A DNA stretch of 64,000 nucleotides, taken from the NCBI GenBank assembly GCA_025059375.1, contig JANXDO010000001.1, positions 108,575 through 172,574 of the forward strand, written 5' to 3'. The notes under the pieces are model-generated. The model saw only the letters and a list, made by a program, of their open reading frames with translations. It searched no databases and was not told the origin of the DNA. Of this stretch, positions 8,558-17,749 are shown one piece after another. How positions within the stretch are numbered: position 1 is the first letter of the stretch; every line of letters begins with the position of its first letter. Position numbers and translations under genes: made by a program. This DNA is from Candidatus Nezhaarchaeota archaeon. Lineage in GTDB: Archaea; Thermoproteota; Methanomethylicia; Nezhaarchaeales; WYZ-LMO8.

Positions 8558-10300
8558 CTACCGGCTTAGGCTGAAAAGATCCTTGATTGGCCCCACTAGC
8601 TCCTTCCTCCTAACGTATGCTTCTATGGTATCAGGCAGCTGTTGTATAGGGCACCTAACTTGCCTCCATGTGTCTCTATCCCTTATGGTGACGGTGCCGT
8701 CCTTGAGCGTCTGATTATCAATTGTTATTGCAAGTGGAATGCCCACTTCATCGGCCCTTGCATATCTCCTGCCTATGTATCCTGCCTCATCGTACTCCAC
8801 TATGATACCCCTCATCTTTAATAAGTTGTACACCTCCCTAGCTTTTTCTGGAAGCCCATCCCTACTTACGAGAGGTAGGACTACAGCCTCTATTGGGGCT
8901 ACGTCCGGCGGTAACGATAGTACAATTCTTCCCTCCTTTTCTCTATAGGCATGTTCTATTGCAGCATAAAGCAGCCTCTCCGCTCCAAAGGACGGTTCAG
9001 CAACAAACGGTATGAACTTTCTCCCCTTGACCTTCCTTCTAACCCTCTCAAATTTAACATGCTTAGCGTATATCCTGTACTTCCCCATCTCAAAGTAACT
9101 CTTACTGCTAATCTCCTCTTGAACTCTTTCTCCAGGCATCATTCTTATCGCGTGGATGACTTGGCTAGCCTCAACCCCATAATCTTCCTCAATAGCCTCT
9201 ATGACTGGCTTAACCTCCACTTCCTCTACATCCTCCTCGTTGGACATCCTCTTATATACTCTGAGATCCTCTCCGCTTACCGCCATGTGCCCTCTTAAGT
9301 CATAGTCTGTTCTAAATGCGTGTCCAGAGACTTCGACCCACCCCCACTTGTCCAGCTTCACAACTTGATCATACACTTGTGCTGCGTAGTGCGCTCTCTC
9401 CTGAGGTAGCTTAGCTATGAACATTTGCTTATCCCATGGAATCCCAAGGTCCTTAACAAACTTCTGTGCTGAGACCATGAAATATGCTAACCACTCACTT
9501 AAGACCAGCTTTTTATCCAAGGCCTCCCTGACCGTAATCTCCAAGGCCTCAAACCTCCTCTCTGCGACAAAGCTCTCAGGCACGAGCCTCAGAACCTCAC
9601 CCTTGTCTAAGACAGGACACGAGGGCTCTTGAGGGTCGTAGAAAAGCTCAAGTTCCATTATAGTAAATTCTCTGAGTCTAATCGGTCCCTGCCTTGGTGA
9701 TATTTCATTCCTCATAACCTTACCTATTTGTGCTATCCCTAAAGGTAGCTTATTCCTCATAACGCCGTAGACCTTATTAAAGGTGGTAAACATCCCTTGA
9801 GCAGCTTCAGGCCTAGCAAATCCTATATTCTCACTATACGGCCCTATAGTAGTTCTGAATAGTAGATTAAACCTCTTTACGTTACTTAGCTGACCTCCGC
9901 ACTCTGGGCATTTAACACCTTTCTCAATCATTATCGATGATAACTGCTCCTCACTCATGCCCTCAAGTCCTGAAAGTCCTGTCTGCTCCTCAATTAAGTG
10001 ATCTGCTCTAAACTTCCTGCCGCACTTTAAACACTCGGCGATGTAGTCCGTGAAGTGATGAACGTGTCCAGAGGCCTCAAAAACCTTATATGGTGTTATT
10101 ATAGGTGTCTCGATTTCGACTACGAAGTCTTGGTTCCTCAGTACAAACCAGTATCTCCACTTCTCCTCTATCTTCCTCTTAAGTAGCTTACCCAGGGGAC
10201 CCAAATCTAAGAATCCACTAACACCACCATAAAGCTCGGCCGAGATCCAGAAGAAGCCTCTTCTTCTTGCGAGCTCCATAACTTTGTCAGCTACACTCAT
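8558..10300 (-). CDS. glyS: Glycyl-tRNA synthetase, dimeric class II type
   Basis: The 580-residue protein has the features of archaeal/eukaryal alpha2 GlyRS: N-terminal VMELARRRGFFW, class II motif 1 region near residue 45-65, motif 2 around RNEISPRQGPIRLREF (near residue 200) and the C-terminal anticodon-binding domain after AEPSFGAERLLYA. A zinc-type pair CLKC and CPEC lies in the insertion between motifs 1 and 2. It charges tRNA-Gly. The ATG follows GAGGGTTGAGTA. The length is normal for the family. It is transcribed away from the small gene at 8229 and downstream of the MBL nuclease. Confidence 0.97.
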   Translation of the reverse strand: MSVADKVMELARRRGFFWISAELYGGVSGFLDLGPLGKLLKRKIEEKWRYWFVLRNQDFVVEIETPIITPYKVFEASGHVHHFTDYIAECLKCGRKFRADHLIEEQTGLSGLEGMSEEQLSSIMIEKGVKCPECGGQLSNVKRFNLLFRTTIGPYSENIGFARPEAAQGMFTTFNKVYGVMRNKLPLGIAQIGKVMRNEISPRQGPIRLREFTIMELELFYDPQEPSCPVLDKGEVLRLVPESFVAERRFEALEITVREALDKKLVLSEWLAYFMVSAQKFVKDLGIPWDKQMFIAKLPQERAHYAAQVYDQVVKLDKWGWVEVSGHAFRTDYDLRGHMAVSGEDLRVYKRMSNEEDVEEVEVKPVIEAIEEDYGVEASQVIHAIRMMPGERVQEEISSKSYFEMGKYRIYAKHVKFERVRRKVKGRKFIPFVAEPSFGAERLLYAAIEHAYREKEGRIVLSLPPDVAPIEAVVLPLVSRDGLPEKAREVYNLLKMRGIIVEYDEAGYIGRRYARADEVGIPLAITIDNQTLKDGTVTIRDRDTWRQVRCPIQQLPDTIEAYVRRKELVGPIKDLFSLSR

Positions 10301-10357
10301 TACTCAACCCTCTTCTCAGACTCGTGAGAGTGTGCAGCATTAACTATTAAATATGTC

Positions 10358-11350
10358 CTAGGGTAAAGCTACGGCCTCTATCTTTAGTCTCCTCTTTACC
10401 TCTCGAGCGAACACTTTTCCAAAGCCATCTCTACTATTATCGACAACTACAAATCTTGGCTTGCTACCTTCAACGTAAGCAAGGAGATTATTAAAGTCGC
10501 TATGACTACTTAGCGATACACGGTACAGATTCTTGGCCACCTTCCTATGAGTAGCTCCAAACTCCCACCCAGTTAAATGTATCTTCAGACCTTCAACCCC
10601 CTCACTAACCTTAGAGGCATGCTTAAAGAAGACGTAGCCTCCACGCCTCTTAAGTAATTCAACCCCCTCCCTAGTGTCCGCGTTGATAACATCTCTAGCA
10701 TCGACGCCGTGCTTTATGCAGGCCATAGTTAAATCATACATTTTTCCTTTAGCAAGGAATGGTGCTCTAACCCCACTCCTTCGCATGACTTCCATCACCT
10801 CCTGGACTTTACCATAAAAGCCATATACGTGGACTGGCTTCCTTTCCACTTCATCGCTCACTAACTTTATCAGGGCATTATACACTTCTTCTGTTGGAGG
10901 TCTCACGCACTTAGGATGACCGTAGGTTGCCTCTATTACGAGCACATCCGTCTCCACCACTGTTGCCCCTGGAAGTCTGAAATCACCCGTGTAGAGCGCT
11001 CGTCTACCTTCAGAATCCTCAACTAAGACTTGAGCTGAACCCGGTATGTGACCTGCAGGGTACAAAACCATGATCTCATCGTTGACCATAACAGGCTCTT
11101 TGTATCTCAACGGCATTACGCCCTCGGATCCTCTTCCGTAGAGCACATGCAGCACATCCCTAGTTATTGGTGTGGCATAGACAACCTTACACTTCACTAA
11201 GCTCTCCCTTAGACCGTAAATGTGATCGTGGTGGGCGTGAGTTACAACCCTTACATCTCTTCCATCTTCATGTGCATCACACACTATGTGGTTACCGAGA
11301 ATGATAGCCTTGCCCTTGGTCACACTTGCAGGAATCACGCGAGGCACCAA
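10358..11350 (-). CDS. Metallo-beta-lactamase fold nuclease (SNM1/CPSF73-like)
   Basis: The 330-residue protein has THAHHDHIYG (the HxHxDH zinc motif), a second histidine in PAGHIPGSAQ, the aspartate in YTGDF, and VLVIEATYGHP. These place it among MBL nucleases acting on nucleic acids (COG1236, SNM1/PSO2-like group, close to the so-called DNA ligase-associated exonucleases). The start is TTG 11350, or GTG 11347: a TATA box lies about 24 bases upstream and no ribosome binding site is seen, so the message is probably leaderless. No ligase or helicase partner is adjacent. DNA repair or RNA processing are both possible. Confidence 0.82.
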   Translation of the reverse strand: MVPRVIPASVTKGKAIILGNHIVCDAHEDGRDVRVVTHAHHDHIYGLRESLVKCKVVYATPITRDVLHVLYGRGSEGVMPLRYKEPVMVNDEIMVLYPAGHIPGSAQVLVEDSEGRRALYTGDFRLPGATVVETDVLVIEATYGHPKCVRPPTEEVYNALIKLVSDEVERKPVHVYGFYGKVQEVMEVMRRSGVRAPFLAKGKMYDLTMACIKHGVDARDVINADTREGVELLKRRGGYVFFKHASKVSEGVEGLKIHLTGWEFGATHRKVAKNLYRVSLSSHSDFNNLLAYVEGSKPRFVVVDNSRDGFGKVFAREVKRRLKIEAVALP

Positions 11351-11370
11351 ACTTACTTAGCATGATCGAT

Positions 11371-11379
11371 TTTATAAAG
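11371..11379 (-). promoter_or_regulatory. TATA box upstream of the MBL nuclease
   Basis: The minus strand reads CTTTATAAA, about 24 bases from the first in-frame TTG/GTG codons. Spacing fits a leaderless transcript. Confidence 0.6.
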
Positions 11380-11381
11380 GA

Positions 11382-11777
11382 TCATTTAATCACAGGTCTA
11401 AATTTGTAGGTGTAGCAGATAATTTTCTCCTCAAGCTGTTCGGGGATTCTTCTGATGCAGGCCTCAACCTCCATGCCCTCCTTGATATTCTCTAAATTTA
11501 CATCAGTTATCTGTGCCAGAACTCTAACACCATTCTCAAGCTCAACCAAACCAACGACGTAAGGGGTCATGGCTTCATACCCCTTCGGTGTGGAGTAGAC
11601 GATGGTATACTCTAACAATCTACCTCTATCTGGAAGCTTGCATTCTTCAAGCTTTGTTGAGTTACAATAAGGACACATAAATCGTGGCGGGAAAAAGACT
11701 CTATCGCAAGACTGACATCTATTACCTATAAGCCTGTACCTACATAACCTAGTTCTCCAGTAAGCTGAGGTAGCCAT
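11382..11777 (-). CDS. DUF35 zinc-ribbon/OB-fold acyl-CoA-binding partner
   Basis: The protein has a zinc ribbon (CQSC and CPYC) followed by an OB-fold, the standard DUF35 arrangement. In methanogens such a protein bridges thiolase and HMG-CoA synthase in one complex and passes acetoacetyl-CoA between them; related proteins partner thiolase-fold lyases in steroid breakdown. I start at ATG 11777 because GAGGTG lies 6 bases upstream and the ATG overlaps the thiolase-like stop (TGATG). It is the last gene of the HMG-CoA synthase operon. The odd active site of the thiolase-like partner makes its exact role here uncertain. Confidence 0.9.
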   Translation of the reverse strand: MATSAYWRTRLCRYRLIGNRCQSCDRVFFPPRFMCPYCNSTKLEECKLPDRGRLLEYTIVYSTPKGYEAMTPYVVGLVELENGVRVLAQITDVNLENIKEGMEVEACIRRIPEQLEEKIICYTYKFRPVIK

Positions 11778-12940
11778 CAGCAACACCTCTCAAAAATGTT
11801 TACGACCACTATAGAGTTGAAGCAGCAACCACAATACGTTGCACCTACCCGCGCGTTTTTAACTTGATTCGCCCCGGCACTATCGACTAGCTGTAAGTAA
11901 GCTTCAACAGCCTGGTAGACACCAACCGCACCTACAGGTGCACCACGAGCTTTAAGGCCACCAAAAGTATTGACCGGCATCGCACCCTTCAAACTCACTT
12001 CACCACTCTTGAGCAGCTTCACACCCTCACCTGGCTCACATAAGCCCAATTTCTCGAGAGCTAAGACCCCCATCACCGTGTAATCATCATAGAGCTCAAC
12101 GAAGCTCAAATCACTCGGCTTAATCCTAGCATCCTCGTATGCTAGTCGCGAAGCTCTGACGAGGGCCTCCATCGCCAAGAGATCACTTCTTTCATTTAAG
12201 TTGAAGCTGTCTCTTGCAATTCGCGAAGCAGCTATCTTGATGTGAGGCAGGCCTATCTCTTTAGCCTTCTCATGAGAGCACACTATCACTGCTGCAGCTC
12301 CATCACAAGGTGCAGGAATTTCTAAAGCCCTTATGGGATCTGAGACTATAGGAGCCTTCATGACAGCTTCCAATGATACCTTAAATGGGAACTGAGCATG
12401 ACTACACGTAGATGCATGTTCATGACTGATTACTGACATTAATGCTATGTCCTCTTGTTTAACGTTAAATCTCTTCATATAGGTCTTATAGATCAATGCC
12501 GCTAAACTATGAATGGTAATCCCAGAGAACCTGAAGTGCTCTTGATCTCCAACAGACATTTGAGCTAATAGAACATCTTGAGGTGATGCCTCACTCATCT
12601 TCTCAACCCCGCAGACCAGCACTATGTCCCTTATACCTCGTGCCACATCATTGTACGCCTCATGTATCGCGATACCTCCAGATGCACCTCCTGAATCTAT
12701 GGAGATCGCGAAGCCATCAAAGAAGCCCAAGCTCTCAGCCATAATGTTAGCGAGGTTTGTTTGCCTCTGCAAGTATCCTGCAAAAGCATTTGCAACGTAG
12801 AGGCCATCTAGAGACTTAACATTAAGCCCCGCATTTTCGAGCGCTTTGAGTGAAGCCTCCATGAAAAGGCCCTTCAGAGACTTTTCCCAGTGCTCAGATA
12901 CTCTCGTGTAGCCGATCGATGCTATCACTACTTCTCTCAT
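11777..12940 (-). CDS. Thiolase-fold protein lacking the catalytic Cys and His
   Basis: The 387-residue protein aligns along its length with archaeal acetyl-CoA acetyltransferases and SCP-x/lipid-transfer proteins. Where active thiolases have ACASG the sequence is DSGGASG, so Gly85 replaces the nucleophilic Cys. The HDxF motif is YDDY (near residue 284), and the GHP motif is GAP (GGLKARGAPVG, Ala near residue 334). The C-terminal loop reads YCGCCFNS. It is therefore unlikely to be a classical thiolase, although the position between HMG-CoA synthase and DUF35 is that of the mevalonate thiolase. Tyr in place of the His resembles lipid-transfer aldolases that also work with DUF35 proteins. Role unresolved. 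Confidence 0.85.
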   Translation of the reverse strand: MREVVIASIGYTRVSEHWEKSLKGLFMEASLKALENAGLNVKSLDGLYVANAFAGYLQRQTNLANIMAESLGFFDGFAISIDSGGASGGIAIHEAYNDVARGIRDIVLVCGVEKMSEASPQDVLLAQMSVGDQEHFRFSGITIHSLAALIYKTYMKRFNVKQEDIALMSVISHEHASTCSHAQFPFKVSLEAVMKAPIVSDPIRALEIPAPCDGAAAVIVCSHEKAKEIGLPHIKIAASRIARDSFNLNERSDLLAMEALVRASRLAYEDARIKPSDLSFVELYDDYTVMGVLALEKLGLCEPGEGVKLLKSGEVSLKGAMPVNTFGGLKARGAPVGAVGVYQAVEAYLQLVDSAGANQVKNARVGATYCGCCFNSIVVVNIFERCC

Positions 12941-12950
12941 GACTAACCCT

Positions 12951-13997
12951 TCACATTAAGATTTTATGCCTAAACTTGACGTAAAGCGAATAATCTATCT
13001 CCATTCTCCTTGCTAAGAAAGCTGAGACCTTAGGTGCTCTGTCCCTCTTCTCCTCTATGGCGTCTTGAACCATGAAGCTGAAGGCGTCACTACCAGCACC
13101 CGAACCATAAGACACCATTAATATCCTATCACTGGGCTTGGCTATGTCCAATACCGAGGCTAGGCCTATCAATGAGGAGCCCGAGTAGGTGTTGCCTATT
13201 ACTGGGCATAAGAGGCCCGGCTTAACCTTGCTTAATGGCATTCCAAGATACTCAGCAAGCTTTAGTGGAAACCTTGTATTGGGCTGATGGAAGACAGCAT
13301 AACTAAAGTCGCTAGGTTTCAGCCCAAGCTCACTCATTAGACCCTTAGCGGCCATTATACTATGTCTAAAGTAGGCCGGCTCACCAGTAAATCTACCCGT
13401 GTGATGGGGGTAAGGCTCTCCATCCCTCCTCCAGAAGTCAGGTGTGTCTGTCACGAAGGAGTAGCTCCCCTCTACATAAGCTATAGTTTCGTGATTTTTC
13501 TTAGCGAATATGAAAGCTCCACCACCAGAGGCAGCTGTGAATTCGAGAGCATCTGCAGGCCTACCTTGAGCTGTATCGACGCCTATGACCATAGTATACT
13601 TGACCATGTTTGACGCTATCAAACCTATTGAGGTCTGAAATGCCTCAGTACCAGCTTTACATGCAAACTCATAGTCGGCAGCAAGCACATTTGGTGTAGC
13701 GCCAATAGCCTCTGCAACCACGGTACTACAAGGTTTAACAGCGTAGGGCTTTGATTCTGTACCAACATAAACAGCCCCTATATCCTCAGGATTAATGCCA
13801 GCTCTTCTAATAGCATACTTAGCAGCTTCAATAGCCATCGTAATTGCATCCTCATCGGGCCCAGCAACAGCCTTCTCATCAACCTGTAAATGCTCATCCA
13901 TCTTACCCCAAACACGAGCTATTTCTAGTATCTTGATCCTATACATCGGAATATAAACTCCATAACCGATAATACCAACATCATTGCTGGGCCTCAA
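12951..13997 (-). CDS. Hydroxymethylglutaryl-CoA synthase
   Basis: This 348-residue protein matches archaeal HMG-CoA synthases: [11 protein letters not shown] at the start, [14 protein letters not shown], the catalytic cysteine in [10 protein letters not shown], and the histidine in FHQPNTRFP. It condenses acetyl-CoA with acetoacetyl-CoA, the first committed step to mevalonate and archaeal isoprenoid lipids. All catalytic residues seem intact, in contrast to the thiolase-like neighbour 10 bases downstream. Start is TTG, preceded by a strong GGGGGAGGG site. An inverted repeat sits between its TATA box and the expected transcription start. Confidence 0.95.
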   Translation of the reverse strand: MRPSNDVGIIGYGVYIPMYRIKILEIARVWGKMDEHLQVDEKAVAGPDEDAITMAIEAAKYAIRRAGINPEDIGAVYVGTESKPYAVKPCSTVVAEAIGATPNVLAADYEFACKAGTEAFQTSIGLIASNMVKYTMVIGVDTAQGRPADALEFTAASGGGAFIFAKKNHETIAYVEGSYSFVTDTPDFWRRDGEPYPHHTGRFTGEPAYFRHSIMAAKGLMSELGLKPSDFSYAVFHQPNTRFPLKLAEYLGMPLSKVKPGLLCPVIGNTYSGSSLIGLASVLDIAKPSDRILMVSYGSGAGSDAFSFMVQDAIEEKRDRAPKVSAFLARRMEIDYSLYVKFRHKILM

Positions 13998-14034
13998 GAA
14001 CCCTCCCCCAAGACTAAGGCAGTGTTGAACAAGA

Positions 14035-14051
14035 GTTGCTCAAGAAGCAAC
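14035..14051. repeat. Inverted repeat GTTGCT-5-AGCAAC in the HMG-CoA synthase promoter
   Basis: Perfect 6-base arms with a 5-base spacer lie just downstream of the TATA box at 14051-14058 (minus strand), before the HMG-CoA synthase start. The position would suit an operator. The remainder of 14059-14188 shows no gene. Confidence 0.4.
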
Positions 14052-14058
14052 ATATATA
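14051..14058 (-). promoter_or_regulatory. TATA box for the HMG-CoA synthase operon
   Basis: The minus strand reads CTATATATG, about 55 bases upstream of the TTG start at 13997. A leader of roughly 25-30 bases with a strong ribosome binding site would result. Confidence 0.55.
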
Positions 14059-14188
14059 GTTTTCGACTCTCGCTAAATTCTTTCACGTTAGCTGTCGAAT
14101 GGTAACTCACATCGTACTAATGGTAAAGGGTCGGCGAAGAGCCTCCTGGCAAGCACTTCAAGGTTTTGTTAACATGAACACGTATCCG

Positions 14189-14195
14189 TTTATAA
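14189..14195 (+). promoter_or_regulatory. TATA box for the secreted protein gene
   Basis: TTTATAA lies about 36 bases upstream of ATG 14228. No ribosome binding site precedes this ATG, so a very short leader is likely. Confidence 0.5.
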
Positions 14196-14227
14196 CCCTC
14201 CGAGCATAATAAGTACTGTGACTTTAA

Positions 14228-15034
14228 ATGAAGCTGCCTAAATCAACACTAATTGCCCTCGCCCTAGCCACGATATTGTTCATTTTCCTTCTCACACCGC
14301 GCGCACAACAAGAAAAGTCAGAGACCAACATAACACCACTATTCAATGTAGGGGAACAAATGATATATGAAGTAAAGATGATCAACGCCTCAGGAGAATA
14401 TTACACTTGCACATTGAACCTAAGCGTAATCGGTACAGCTATTATAAACCAATCAAAATGCTTCATTCTAAGAGCTGAGTTCTCCAAGTACTCGGATGAG
14501 TTCTTAGCGTCTATTAATAGCACACACCATTACTTCTTAATGTATAGCTACGTCACTATGAACAACATAACCCTATTGAAGACTTACGCTGAATCCCCAT
14601 TTGGCAATGTTACCGTAATCTATGATAATCATAGGAGGAAGTGTTTTATTGATGAGAAGACGCCTGATGGAGAGGTAAACACGTATGAATTGGACATAAA
14701 GCCGGGCATTCAGGATCCTTTAAGCACCTTATACTACGTTAGAAGCCTGCCCTTGCAGGAAGAATATTGGTGCACTTTCAATCAATTAACTAGTGTAGGA
14801 CCACTACTTGTTAAAGCCTCTGTTAGTAAAAACCTTCACATCATAGATACAGACCTAGGTCCTATAGAATGTTACGAGATAACTCTTGAAGCAGGTAGAG
14901 CTAAGACAATCCTCTACATAGCAACTTCAATTTCAAGTAGAAGAGTACTAACGGCAGTTAAGATACCTATAGATTCAGGGGTATACGAGTACTGGAGACT
15001 TGTGAGCTACATGCCGCCAACTACGACAGATTGA
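14228..15034 (+). CDS. Secreted or membrane-anchored protein, DUF3108-like
   Basis: The first 27 residues form a signal sequence or anchor (KLPKSTLIALALATI with a hydrophobic core to about residue 24). The remainder is a beta-rich outer domain with several N-x-S/T sites open to archaeal N-glycosylation. The stretch DPLSTLYYVRSLPL (about residues 163-176) resembles the conserved DPLS-Y-R segment of DUF3108-type proteins. A paired use with archaeal surface proteins is possible, but no enzymatic role is visible. It overlaps the convergent AOR gene by 14 bases. Confidence 0.7.
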   Translation: MKLPKSTLIALALATILFIFLLTPRAQQEKSETNITPLFNVGEQMIYEVKMINASGEYYTCTLNLSVIGTAIINQSKCFILRAEFSKYSDEFLASINSTHHYFLMYSYVTMNNITLLKTYAESPFGNVTVIYDNHRRKCFIDEKTPDGEVNTYELDIKPGIQDPLSTLYYVRSLPLQEEYWCTFNQLTSVGPLLVKASVSKNLHIIDTDLGPIECYEITLEAGRAKTILYIATSISSRRVLTAVKIPIDSGVYEYWRLVSYMPPTTTD

Positions 15035-16877
15035 CACCAGCTTCCATTAGCTCGTTTATGACAAAGCTTAGACCAAGGCTCTTAAGCTTAGCTATTGTTG
15101 GTCTACCCTCTTCGTTCCACCCTCTTAACTTGTAGTATTCCATAAGGAGTTTGGTGTACTCAGCTCTATCTAACTTGACACCCTTAAAGGGACCTGAAGG
15201 CAAGGACTCTTCAAACCATCTGGGAGGGGGGTAATCCCATGAACTATCCATGCGCGGATACTCTCTAAGCCAAAAACACCTTGTTAGATTATAAACACGC
15301 TCAGCAGCAATTAATAAGTCCTCAAATCGATAATCTATCCCTGTAACCGCTCTATAAAGCCTCTCATAGTACTTCAATGGTAGTGAAAGCTCGACCCAAG
15401 GTAATCTACAGCAAGTCAACATATCAAATAGTGACCTCACATGCTGTAAGTAAATGACCCACCTCGCCTTGTCAGGAGTATAGAGCGTCCTCCCAACTTT
15501 AATATCATAAGTTATGGCCCAAGCCCTGTTGTGGTGGGCTCCTATATCACAAGTACCATATGCTAAGGCCATCGCAGGAGCAGCCCTACTTTCATACGCT
15601 GAGATTTCAAGCCCCTTAACTTGCATCGCTATTTTAAGGGCATCACCTCCGAGAGCTTCAGCGACCCTTTTAGTCCCTTGAGCTAGAAGATTTCCTATGC
15701 CTCTCCTATACACTATGTCCTCTATCAGCTTAGCTATTCCGTCAGCATCGCCATAGTCAGCCTCAACCCCCTTTAAGAGTCCTCTCCTCTTACACTCAAT
15801 GGCGAATGCTATCACGCTACCTGTTGATATGCTATCAAGCCCCAGCTCATCGCAAATCCTATTAAGCCAAACAACCTCTTCGATGCTATTTAACGCGCAG
15901 TTGCTGCCTATCATGGCTGCAGTTTCATATTCCGGTCCTTCAACCACCGTGCCAATATACTTACCCTCCTTGACCTTAGAGAGTTGACCACATGGCATTG
16001 CACAACCGAAACATCCGTGATTCCCTATTTTAACCCGCTTCTCCATCGCATCGCCACTTATCATCTCAGCCTTCTCATAAATAGCATCACTCATGTTCCT
16101 AGTGGGTAAGGCTGAGTTCTCATTACTCCAAAGAATAAGCTGCATGGTCCCCTGCCTAATCCACATGCTTTGGGCTTCGCTCTTAAAGCAGTATTCATAA
16201 GCTTCTTGAGCAACTTCGATCATCGAATCCACGTCGTATACTGGTATGTCCGACGTCCCTAATGCGACGATAGCCTTAACCTTCTTAAAGCCCAAAACTG
16301 CACCAATACCAGTCCTGCCAGCTTGCCTCCCAAAGTCTGAATTCACACAAGCAAAGTAGACCTTATTCTCGCCAGCTGGACCTATCGTTAAGCAGGATAT
16401 GTAGTCATCGTTTAAGTCCCTCTTTAGCGCCTCTTCAGTCTCTATTGAGCCTAACCCCCAAAGGTGCGAGGCCCTCTCGATACTTATGTCACCATCAATG
16501 ATCGTTATGTAAACCGGGTCGCTACTTACCCCCTCGAGGATTAATGCGTCAAAACCGGCTTGCTTAAGCTCGACACCAAATCTGCCACCAACATTGCTAT
16601 CACCATAAGCTCCAGTTAAAGGGCTTTTAGAGCACAGAGTAACCTTCCCAGTCCCAGTAAAGTACGTGCCAGTAACAGGACCTGTCGCTATTACAACCTT
16701 GTTATCGGGTGAGAGTGGATCAACACCTCTAGGGACCTCATCCCAAAGTATCTTTGCCCCCCAACCTCTACCACCAATGTAATCCATTACAAGCTCGCGG
16801 GTTGGTTCTTGAACCTTAATGCTCCTTTTAGTTAAATCAATTCGCGCTATTTTACCCATGTAACCTCCTACCTTCAT
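15021..16877 (-). CDS. Aldehyde ferredoxin oxidoreductase (tungsten-pterin enzyme)
   Basis: The roughly 618-residue protein matches the AOR family over its whole length: GYMGKIARIDLT at the N-terminus, the tungstopterin region IGGRGWGAKIL and ATGPVTGT, iron-sulfur ligands in GCFGCAMPCG (CxxCxxxC) and a later cysteine in MLTCCRLPW. These enzymes oxidise aldehydes to acids and pass electrons to ferredoxin in the cytoplasm. Substrate within the family (AOR, FOR, GAPOR, WOR) is not clear. Possible starts are TTG 16889, GTG 16883 and ATG 16877; I use the ATG. The ferredoxin gene directly upstream should supply its electron partner. Confidence 0.93.
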   Translation of the reverse strand: MKVGGYMGKIARIDLTKRSIKVQEPTRELVMDYIGGRGWGAKILWDEVPRGVDPLSPDNKVVIATGPVTGTYFTGTGKVTLCSKSPLTGAYGDSNVGGRFGVELKQAGFDALILEGVSSDPVYITIIDGDISIERASHLWGLGSIETEEALKRDLNDDYISCLTIGPAGENKVYFACVNSDFGRQAGRTGIGAVLGFKKVKAIVALGTSDIPVYDVDSMIEVAQEAYEYCFKSEAQSMWIRQGTMQLILWSNENSALPTRNMSDAIYEKAEMISGDAMEKRVKIGNHGCFGCAMPCGQLSKVKEGKYIGTVVEGPEYETAAMIGSNCALNSIEEVVWLNRICDELGLDSISTGSVIAFAIECKRRGLLKGVEADYGDADGIAKLIEDIVYRRGIGNLLAQGTKRVAEALGGDALKIAMQVKGLEISAYESRAAPAMALAYGTCDIGAHHNRAWAITYDIKVGRTLYTPDKARWVIYLQHVRSLFDMLTCCRLPWVELSLPLKYYERLYRAVTGIDYRFEDLLIAAERVYNLTRCFWLREYPRMDSSWDYPPPRWFEESLPSGPFKGVKLDRAEYTKLLMEYYKLRGWNEEGRPTIAKLKSLGLSFVINELMEAGVNLS

Positions 16878-16903
16878 AGCCACCGCCAAACCTTACTCCA
16901 TTC

Positions 16904-17305
16904 TTAAACATAGTCTAGGGCTTTCGTCGGACACATTACGACACATTGAGGTTCACCTCCACAAAGGTCGCATATTAACGGTCTACCTATGTCCTTATGA
17001 AAGAATATTGCCTGATAGGGGCACGAAGGCATACAAGCTTTGCATAGTGTACATAGATCTTCATCAACCTCAATCCAGGAGCCATTAAACTTTATGGCAT
17101 TGCTAGGACAAGCCTTAATGCAAGGTTTCTCATCACAAAGCCTACACACATAGACCTTAATTCGGACATCATCCTTTGAGAGGACCATCTTAGTGCGTAT
17201 CATTGCCTTCTTGGGATTATTAACCTTAAAGTGTCTCAGGGAACACGTTAACTCACATACACCACATACTGAGCAGCTTTCCTCGTATACTATGAGCCTC
17301 TTCAC
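16904..17305 (-). CDS. Polyferredoxin-type electron carrier of the AOR
   Basis: The protein carries four cysteine groups: CSVCGVCELTC, CRLCDEKPCIKAC, CTLCKACMPSC and CDLCGGEPQCVVMC, enough for up to four [4Fe-4S] clusters. This matches the HycB/CooF-like subunit that accompanies tungsten AORs. I start at GTG 17305 (MKRLIVYEE) because GGGGAG stands 7 bases upstream and family members begin close to this point; an ATG-type start at 17407 would add 34 residues that do not look like the family. It is the first gene of a two-gene operon with the AOR. Confidence 0.88.
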   Translation of the reverse strand: MKRLIVYEESCSVCGVCELTCSLRHFKVNNPKKAMIRTKMVLSKDDVRIKVYVCRLCDEKPCIKACPSNAIKFNGSWIEVDEDLCTLCKACMPSCPYQAIFFHKDIGRPLICDLCGGEPQCVVMCPTKALDYV

Positions 17306-17441
17306 CGTAAAGCTCCCCTTTCCTCTTAGGGGGTAATCATACCTATAGGGCAAGCTTAAAGTTTTTCTCCCAGCACTTAAAGGTGTAGGGTTGATGATTA
17401 ACACCAATTAATTGAACTCTTCACTGTTGAGGTGAATAACT

Positions 17442-17747
17442 ATGACTGAGGCTAAAGAAATTAAGATAACGCCTGAATTACTTGACTACTTATCTAAACT
17501 TGCTAAGATAAAGCTGAGAGAGGATGAGAAAGCAGTTTTCCTCAAGGACTTAAACAGGATATTAGAATATTTCAGCATACTAGATGAAGTTGAAGCATCG
17601 GATGTTGAGCCAGCTTTTCACGTCATTGGCCTATCAAACATCGCTAGAGATGATGAGGTTGGTGGGGAGCCCTTAACGCAGGACGAAGCACTACTCAATG
17701 CTCCACACAAGGAGGAGGGTTACATTAAGGCCCCGAGGATGGTGTAA
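17442..17747 (+). CDS. gatC: Glu/Asp-tRNA amidotransferase subunit C
   Basis: The 101-residue protein has the GatC pattern: ITPELLDYLSKLAKIKL, a helical middle and a C-terminal LLNAPHKEEGYIKAPRMV. GatC clamps GatA and GatB together in the complex that turns mischarged Glu-tRNA-Gln or Asp-tRNA-Asn into the correct amide form. Archaea typically use GatCAB for Asn and GatDE for Gln. GAGGTGA precedes the ATG. It is the first gene of gatCAB. Confidence 0.93.
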   Translation: MTEAKEIKITPELLDYLSKLAKIKLREDEKAVFLKDLNRILEYFSILDEVEASDVEPAFHVIGLSNIARDDEVGGEPLTQDEALLNAPHKEEGYIKAPRMV

Positions 17748-17749
17748 GC

